Assembly (NCBI GenBank): GCA_938024995.1
Contig: CALJDU010000011.1
Span: 54,625 to 118,624, forward strand
Source of the DNA: an uncultured bacterium
GTDB lineage: Bacteria; Myxococcota_A; Polyangia; Polyangiales; Houyiibacteriaceae
Length of the DNA: 64,000 bases
Direction of reading: 5' to 3'
The notes under the pieces are model-generated. The model had not been told where the DNA came from. It ran no database searches and was given only the letters and a program-made list of their open reading frames with translations. The position numbers and the translations under genes are program-made. Shown one piece after another: positions 59,761 through 64,000 of the stretch (its first letter is position 1; every line of letters begins with the position of its first letter).

Positions 59761-61749
59761 GTGAGCTTGGTGGTCTTCAACGAGGTTGGGTTAACGCTCG
59801 GCGGAAAAGCGATCTTGAACGAGGCGTCTTTTCGCGTCGCTGATAAGGATCGAATCGGCCTGATCGGGCCCAACGGGTCGGGGAAGACCACGTTGATGCG
59901 CGTGCTCGCGGCGCAACAGCAGATCGACGCGGGAGACGTCTCGACGCGGCGCGACATGCGGCTCGGGTATCTCCCGCAGGACGTCTCGGTCGAAGGCGGT
60001 AAGGAACTGTTCGCGTTCGTTCGCGATAGCGTTCCTGGTCGCGCCGAGCTCGCGCTCAAGGTCGACGCCGCGCAAGCCGAACTCGATCGCGCTTCGGCCG
60101 CGGGCGACGAAGACGCGATGATGGCCGCCGCGCAGCTCACGATGGATCTGCACGAAGAGGTCACGCTCTTCGACACCTTTTACTCAGACCATGAAGCCAA
60201 GCGAATTCTCGACGGTCTGGGGTTCTCCCAAGGTGACCTCGAGCGTGACTTGGGCGAGTTCAGCGGCGGCTGGAAAATGCGCGCGGTGCTCGGCGCGCTT
60301 CTCTTTCAGCGTCCCGATCTTTTGCTCCTCGATGAGCCGACCAACCATTTGGACATGCCGTCGGTCGCGTGGTTCGGGACGTTCCTCAAGCGCTACGATC
60401 GCGCCTTCGTACTCATCTCGCATGACCGCGAGTTTCTCAACGAGCAGATCGATCGCGTGGTGAGTTTCGAGGTCGAGGGCCTGCGCTCCTACAAAGGAGA
60501 CTACGAGGCGTACCGGAAGCAGCGCGCGGAGGAGCAGGTCTTGCTCGAGGCGCGCTCGAAGAACCTCGAAAAGGAAAAGGAGCACCTCCAAGCGTTCATC
60601 ACGCGTTTTCGCGCCAAGGCCTCCAAGGCCGCGCAGGTGCAGAGCCGGGTGAAGCAGCTGGCCAAGCTCGAAAAGGTGGAGCTTCATCAGGAGCGCGCGG
60701 TCATGCGCTTTCGCTTTCCGCCCTCCGAGCGCACCGGCAAGGTCGTCATCGAGACCGACGCGATCGCGAAGTCGTACGGTGACCTGAAGGTGCTCGAAGG
60801 GGTCGACCTGCACGTGAAGCGCGGCGATCGCATCGCGCTCATCGGGGTCAACGGCGCGGGCAAGACCACGCTCCTGAAGATCATGGGCGGCGAGCTCGAG
60901 CAGACCGCGGGCGCGGTAAAGCTCGGTCACAAAGTGAAGCTTGGCTACTACGCGCAGCATCACGCTGACAGCCTTCGAAAAGATCGCACCGTGTACGACG
61001 AGGTTTCGTCGTGCGCGAAGGAGGCGACGCATCAGCAGATCCGAACGATCTTGGGAGCGATGCTCTTCGGCGATCGTGAGGTCGACAAGTTGGTCGGCGT
61101 GCTCTCAGGTGGGGAGCGCGCTCGCGTCGCGCTCGCACAGCTCTTGATCGATCCGGGCAACGTGCTGCTGATGGATGAGCCGACCAACCACCTCGACCTT
61201 GAGTCAAGCGAACGGCTCGCCGAGGCGCTCCAGACGTATGACGGGTCGCTGCTCTTCGTGAGTCACAACCGCGGCTTTATCCGGAGGCTCGCGAACAAAA
61301 TTTGGTTCGTGGCAGAAGGCAAAGTCGAGGAGTACCCAGGCACCTTCGACGAGTACCTCGAAGCATGCGCGCGTCGCGGCGAGAGCACCCAAGCTGGAAC
61401 GCAGGCGAAGGCCAGCGAGGCGCCGCGCCGGGATCAGAAGAAGTCCAAGGGCCGTAAGCGCGCTGAGGCCGACGCCCGCAAGCTCCGCAAGAAGAAGATC
61501 GGTCCGCTCACGCGACGAGTGGCCGAACTCGAGAAGAAGATCGCGCGCCTCGAGGCCGAGCAAAAGGAGAGCGAGCAACAGCTCGCGGATCCCCAGGTCT
61601 ACGAAGATGCAGAAGCGCAGGCACGGGTTTCCAAAGCGTTCTCGCGAACCGCGGTGGAGCTGGAGGTCGCGCTGGACACCTGGGCAGAAGTTCAGGAACA
61701 GCTCGAGAAGGCCACCCGCGAGGTCGAAGCGGAACTCGCGGAGGGTTAG
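59761..61749 (+). CDS. ABC-F family ATPase (YheS-like)
   Basis: 662 aa from a GTG at 59761. Two ABC domains without membrane segments. Walker A is GPNGSGKTT (residue about 37) and GVNGAGKTT (about 365); the signatures are GEFSGGWKMRAVL and LSGGERARVALAQL; both Walker B regions read LLLDEPTNHLD and VLLMDEPTNHLD. The linker has the ABC-F arm (RFRAKASKAAQVQSRVKQLAK). The C-terminal 110 residues form a Lys/Glu-rich coiled coil like that of YheS and Uup. ABC-F proteins act at the ribosome in stalled-translation relief. Homology to YheS is stronger than to Uup by sequence recall. Confidence 0.95.
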   Translation: MSLVVFNEVGLTLGGKAILNEASFRVADKDRIGLIGPNGSGKTTLMRVLAAQQQIDAGDVSTRRDMRLGYLPQDVSVEGGKELFAFVRDSVPGRAELALKVDAAQAELDRASAAGDEDAMMAAAQLTMDLHEEVTLFDTFYSDHEAKRILDGLGFSQGDLERDLGEFSGGWKMRAVLGALLFQRPDLLLLDEPTNHLDMPSVAWFGTFLKRYDRAFVLISHDREFLNEQIDRVVSFEVEGLRSYKGDYEAYRKQRAEEQVLLEARSKNLEKEKEHLQAFITRFRAKASKAAQVQSRVKQLAKLEKVELHQERAVMRFRFPPSERTGKVVIETDAIAKSYGDLKVLEGVDLHVKRGDRIALIGVNGAGKTTLLKIMGGELEQTAGAVKLGHKVKLGYYAQHHADSLRKDRTVYDEVSSCAKEATHQQIRTILGAMLFGDREVDKLVGVLSGGERARVALAQLLIDPGNVLLMDEPTNHLDLESSERLAEALQTYDGSLLFVSHNRGFIRRLANKIWFVAEGKVEEYPGTFDEYLEACARRGESTQAGTQAKASEAPRRDQKKSKGRKRAEADARKLRKKKIGPLTRRVAELEKKIARLEAEQKESEQQLADPQVYEDAEAQARVSKAFSRTAVELEVALDTWAEVQEQLEKATREVEAELAEG

Positions 61750-61901
61750 CCTCGCGCGCGATTCGTTGGAAGTTCTACGCCGAGCGGAAAATCGGTGACG
61801 TTGAGGACGTGTTTTACCATACCAATCGCATGCTTAGCGCGAACACTTCTTGGTCCTTAGGGCGCACTCTGATACCAACTCGATAGGGGTATGGAGAGAC
61901 A

Positions 61902-63725
61902 ATGAAGCGTTCAATTCTTATCGCCGCGGCGTGCCTAGCAGCTGCATGTGTTGGTGACGTCGCACCGGATGACGTCGTTCAGTTGAGCGAGGCCGAAGTG
62001 CGTCGCTGTGGCTGGGGTCATGGTGGTCATTCCTTCGTCGACGTGGAGTGGCTCGACTGTGAGCGCATCCGCGTCGTCTCGAGTGACCCGATTCACGAGA
62101 TCACCGTTCGCGCAGGTGGTGAAGACCATCGCTGGGCGCGTCTCGGCGGCACCGGATACATCATTCATATGGCGTTCGCGACGGATGTCTGGGTCGACGG
62201 CCGACACTTCTCGCGCCCCGGCGGCGACCACGATCCCTGCATGGCACCCGACCCCGTTGGCACCGTCCGCGGTCTCATCTACAACGACCAGAACCTCAAC
62301 GGCATCTTGGAAGTTGGCGAAGAGGGTGTTGAAGGTGTTGAGGTTGCGCTTTGGAGCGACACCGACAGTGACGGCAGCCCTGACGAGCGCTTGACCGCGA
62401 CGACGACTGGCCGAGACGGAACGTACGAGTTCAGCGATCTCGACCCTGCTGATTACATCGTCCAGTTGGTCGCCCCGGATGGCTTCACGATCTCCCCGAT
62501 GGACGCGGGCCCCGAGCGGATCGACAGCGACTTCAGCGAGGGCGGGATCTCCGCCACCGTCACCGTCGAAGGCGGCGACGTCATCGAGGTCGATGGCGGC
62601 ATCGCGCGTCCGCGCCCTTCAACCGTGGGTGACTGCGTGTGGTGGGACCTCAACGAAGACGGTCTCCAGACCGCTGGCGAGACCGGCGCCGAAGGCCTCA
62701 CGGTTAACCTCTGGGTTGACGATGACCTCGACGGCACGCCGGACCGCAACATCGACTCCCGCATCACCACCGACACGGGTGGCTACCTCTTCCGCGACAT
62801 CGACGCGAGCCTCACCTACATCATCCAGGTGGTGATTCCGGACGGCTACGCGATCTCCCCGAAGGATGTGGGTGGCGACGACGCGCTCGACTCCGACGCG
62901 AACGACGATGGTCTCACCGACCCGTTCATGCTCCGCCCGGGCGTCCGTGACGTCTCGTACGACATCGGCCTTGTGGAAGCCGGCCCGCCGCCTCCCGGCA
63001 TCGGCTCCATCGGTGACCGCGTCTTCCGTGATGACGACCGCAACGGCATTCAGGATCGTCTCAACCCCGGCGTCCCCGGCGTGGCCGTGGCCCTCTGGAT
63101 CGTGGACGACGCGGGCGAGCCCTCTGAGGTCATCGCGCGTGCGACGACCGACGTGAACGGCGAGTACCTCTTCTCCGACCTCAGCACGGACCAGCGCTAC
63201 ATCGTCCAGTTCATCGTTCCGAACACCACTCAGTTCACCACCCGCTTCGCTGGTGGAGACGAGGGCGCGGACTCGAACGCGGACCCCGATGGTCTCTCGG
63301 ACATCATCACGCTCGCCCCCGGCGAGGAGAACCGCTCCGTGGACGCTGGCATCTTCGCCACCGCGTCGATCGGTGACTACGTTTGGTCCGATGTCGACAG
63401 CGACGGCCAGCAGGACGGCACCGAGCTCCCGGTCGGCGGCATCACCGTCAACCTCTGGAGCGTCGACGACACTGGCACCCGCATCGGCGTGGTTCAGACC
63501 ACGACCACCTCGGTCGCCGGCCTCTACCGCTTCAGCGACATCGTCGCGAGCAGGCGCTACCAGGTTCAGTTCATTCGTCCCCCGACCGCGAGCTTCACCC
63601 GCCGCAACGTGGGTGACCCCTCGAGTGACTCGAACGTGGACGGCGACGGCTTCAGCGAGATCATCACGTTGGCGCCGGCTGAGTTCAACCGGTCCATCGA
63701 CTGCGGCATTCGCCTCGGCGACTGA
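61902..63725 (+). CDS. SdrD-B repeat lipoprotein, surface adhesin-like
   Basis: 607 aa from an ATG at 61902. Lipobox LAAAC (Cys16). After about 100 residues of unique sequence there are four SdrD-B-type repeats of about 120 residues, each opening with GTVRGLIYNDQNLNG, GDCVWWDLNEDG, GDRVFRDDDRNG or GDYVWSDVDSDG, which are calcium-binding loops, and closing with a YxFSDL- or YRFSDI-type strand. These repeats build long, stiff, calcium-dependent stalks on bacterial surfaces. Function as an adhesin or matrix protein is inferred. It ends 20 bp before a strong terminator. Confidence 0.88.
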   Translation: MKRSILIAAACLAAACVGDVAPDDVVQLSEAEVRRCGWGHGGHSFVDVEWLDCERIRVVSSDPIHEITVRAGGEDHRWARLGGTGYIIHMAFATDVWVDGRHFSRPGGDHDPCMAPDPVGTVRGLIYNDQNLNGILEVGEEGVEGVEVALWSDTDSDGSPDERLTATTTGRDGTYEFSDLDPADYIVQLVAPDGFTISPMDAGPERIDSDFSEGGISATVTVEGGDVIEVDGGIARPRPSTVGDCVWWDLNEDGLQTAGETGAEGLTVNLWVDDDLDGTPDRNIDSRITTDTGGYLFRDIDASLTYIIQVVIPDGYAISPKDVGGDDALDSDANDDGLTDPFMLRPGVRDVSYDIGLVEAGPPPPGIGSIGDRVFRDDDRNGIQDRLNPGVPGVAVALWIVDDAGEPSEVIARATTDVNGEYLFSDLSTDQRYIVQFIVPNTTQFTTRFAGGDEGADSNADPDGLSDIITLAPGEENRSVDAGIFATASIGDYVWSDVDSDGQQDGTELPVGGITVNLWSVDDTGTRIGVVQTTTTSVAGLYRFSDIVASRRYQVQFIRPPTASFTRRNVGDPSSDSNVDGDGFSEIITLAPAEFNRSIDCGIRLGD

Positions 63726-63744
63726 GCCCGCCCCACTCTGAACG

Positions 63745-63772
63745 ACGCCCGGGCATCCGCTCGGGCGTTTTT
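63745..63772 (+). terminator. Rho-independent terminator behind the SdrD-B gene
   Basis: ACGCCCG and CGGGCGT form a 7-bp stem around a 10-nt loop, followed by TTTTT. Position 20 nt after the stop. The intron remnant begins 4 nt further on. Confidence 0.9.
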
Positions 63773-63776
63773 CGTT

Positions 63777-64000
63777 GTGCGCCCAGCATGGGCGCTGACT
63801 TGGAGGTGAAAGTCCTCTCCTAAGAAGTCCAACTCGAAGGAAAGGAAGCGCAAGGGCGGAAGACGTGGGTAGTGGACGTGGACGTAGAGAAATTCTTCGA
63901 CCGCGTGAACCACGACGTGTTGATGGGGAGACTCGCGAAACGGATCGCGGACCGTCGCGTGTTGAGGCTGATCCGTCGCTACCTGAACGCCGGCGTGATG
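63777..64000 (+). mobile_element. Group IIC intron, internally deleted, cut by the window edge
   Basis: The 5' end reads GTGCGCCCAGCATGGGCGC, the GUGYG consensus and first hairpin of group II introns, followed by GAGGTGAAAGTCCTC as in class C introns. After only about 70 nt the reverse transcriptase coding region begins, where an intact intron would still have several hundred bases of ribozyme domain I and the N-terminal part of the protein. The insertion lies 4 nt behind a terminator, the usual target of group IIC introns. The 3' part is outside the window. Confidence 0.85.
63863..64000 (+). pseudogene. Group II intron reverse transcriptase fragment
   Basis: In frame from about 63824 with no start codon. 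The translation TWVVDVDVEKFFDRVNHDV followed by LMGRLAKRIADRRVL and RRYLNAGVM matches the RT region before the YADD motif in group IIC maturases such as the Geobacillus GsI-IIC protein. The N-terminal third of the protein is missing by deletion. Continues past the window edge, so it cannot be seen whether the catalytic YADD and the maturase domain remain. Confidence 0.85.

Overview
The window is GC-rich DNA, probably from a myxobacterium-like member of the Myxococcota (a Sandaracinus/Polyangia-type genome). This is an inference. The reasons are the strong G/C bias at third codon positions, frequent GTG and TTG starts, a MYXO-CTERM-type C-terminal sorting tail (24012-25700), at least a dozen lipoproteins with Cys-rich or Asp/Gly-rich linkers, FG-GAP and MopE-like metal-binding repeats, a bactofilin, a Ser/Thr kinase, and a large zinc-ribbon/TPR protein of the gliding-motility type. 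No rRNA, tRNA or CRISPR array was seen.

Layout. 1-3518 (minus): zapA, 5-formyltetrahydrofolate cyclo-ligase and a PHP-domain lipoprotein that runs off the left edge. 3667-13085 (plus): a 1448-aa zinc-ribbon/TPR membrane protein, then three tandem paralogous Cys-rich lipoproteins, two of them with FG-GAP propellers. 13071-17082 (minus): a purine salvage operon (amino acid permease, purine nucleoside phosphorylase, amidohydrolase/deaminase, small membrane protein). 17208-23295: an unknown protein, a DprE2-like SDR, three small membrane/secreted proteins, a DprE1-like FAD oxidoreductase, a bactofilin, a small coiled-coil protein and a sucrase/ferredoxin-like protein. 23443-28636 (plus): secreted proteins, including a DUF2330/MYXO-CTERM protein, a GH13 amylase-family lipoprotein and a matrixin-like metalloprotease. 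28671-32452 (minus): glnS with a zinc-ribbon protein and two unknowns. 33131-41986: secreted lipoproteins, a PAS-GGDEF-EAL protein, a VWA lipoprotein, a molybdopterin oxidoreductase, RecQ and FxsA. 42069-50808: an FGE-type lipoprotein, a MopE-like/propeller lipoprotein, a PEGA-like protein overlapping a Ser/Thr kinase, a divergent winged-helix protein and small proteins. 50946-58039 (minus): a tightly coupled set of exported proteins (propeller/cytochrome c, small lipoprotein, DUF1501, DUF1549/DUF1588-like) followed by a copper-monooxygenase/cytochrome c fusion. 58283-63725: an SRPBCC membrane protein, an ABC-F ATPase and an SdrD-B repeat lipoprotein. The right edge holds an internally deleted group IIC intron inserted just behind a rho-independent terminator.

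The most noteworthy points are the exported redox cluster at 50946-58039, the DprE1/DprE2-like pair split by small secreted paralogues, the three-gene paralogous lipoprotein array, and the group IIC intron remnant placed behind a terminator, which is the insertion preference known for that intron class.
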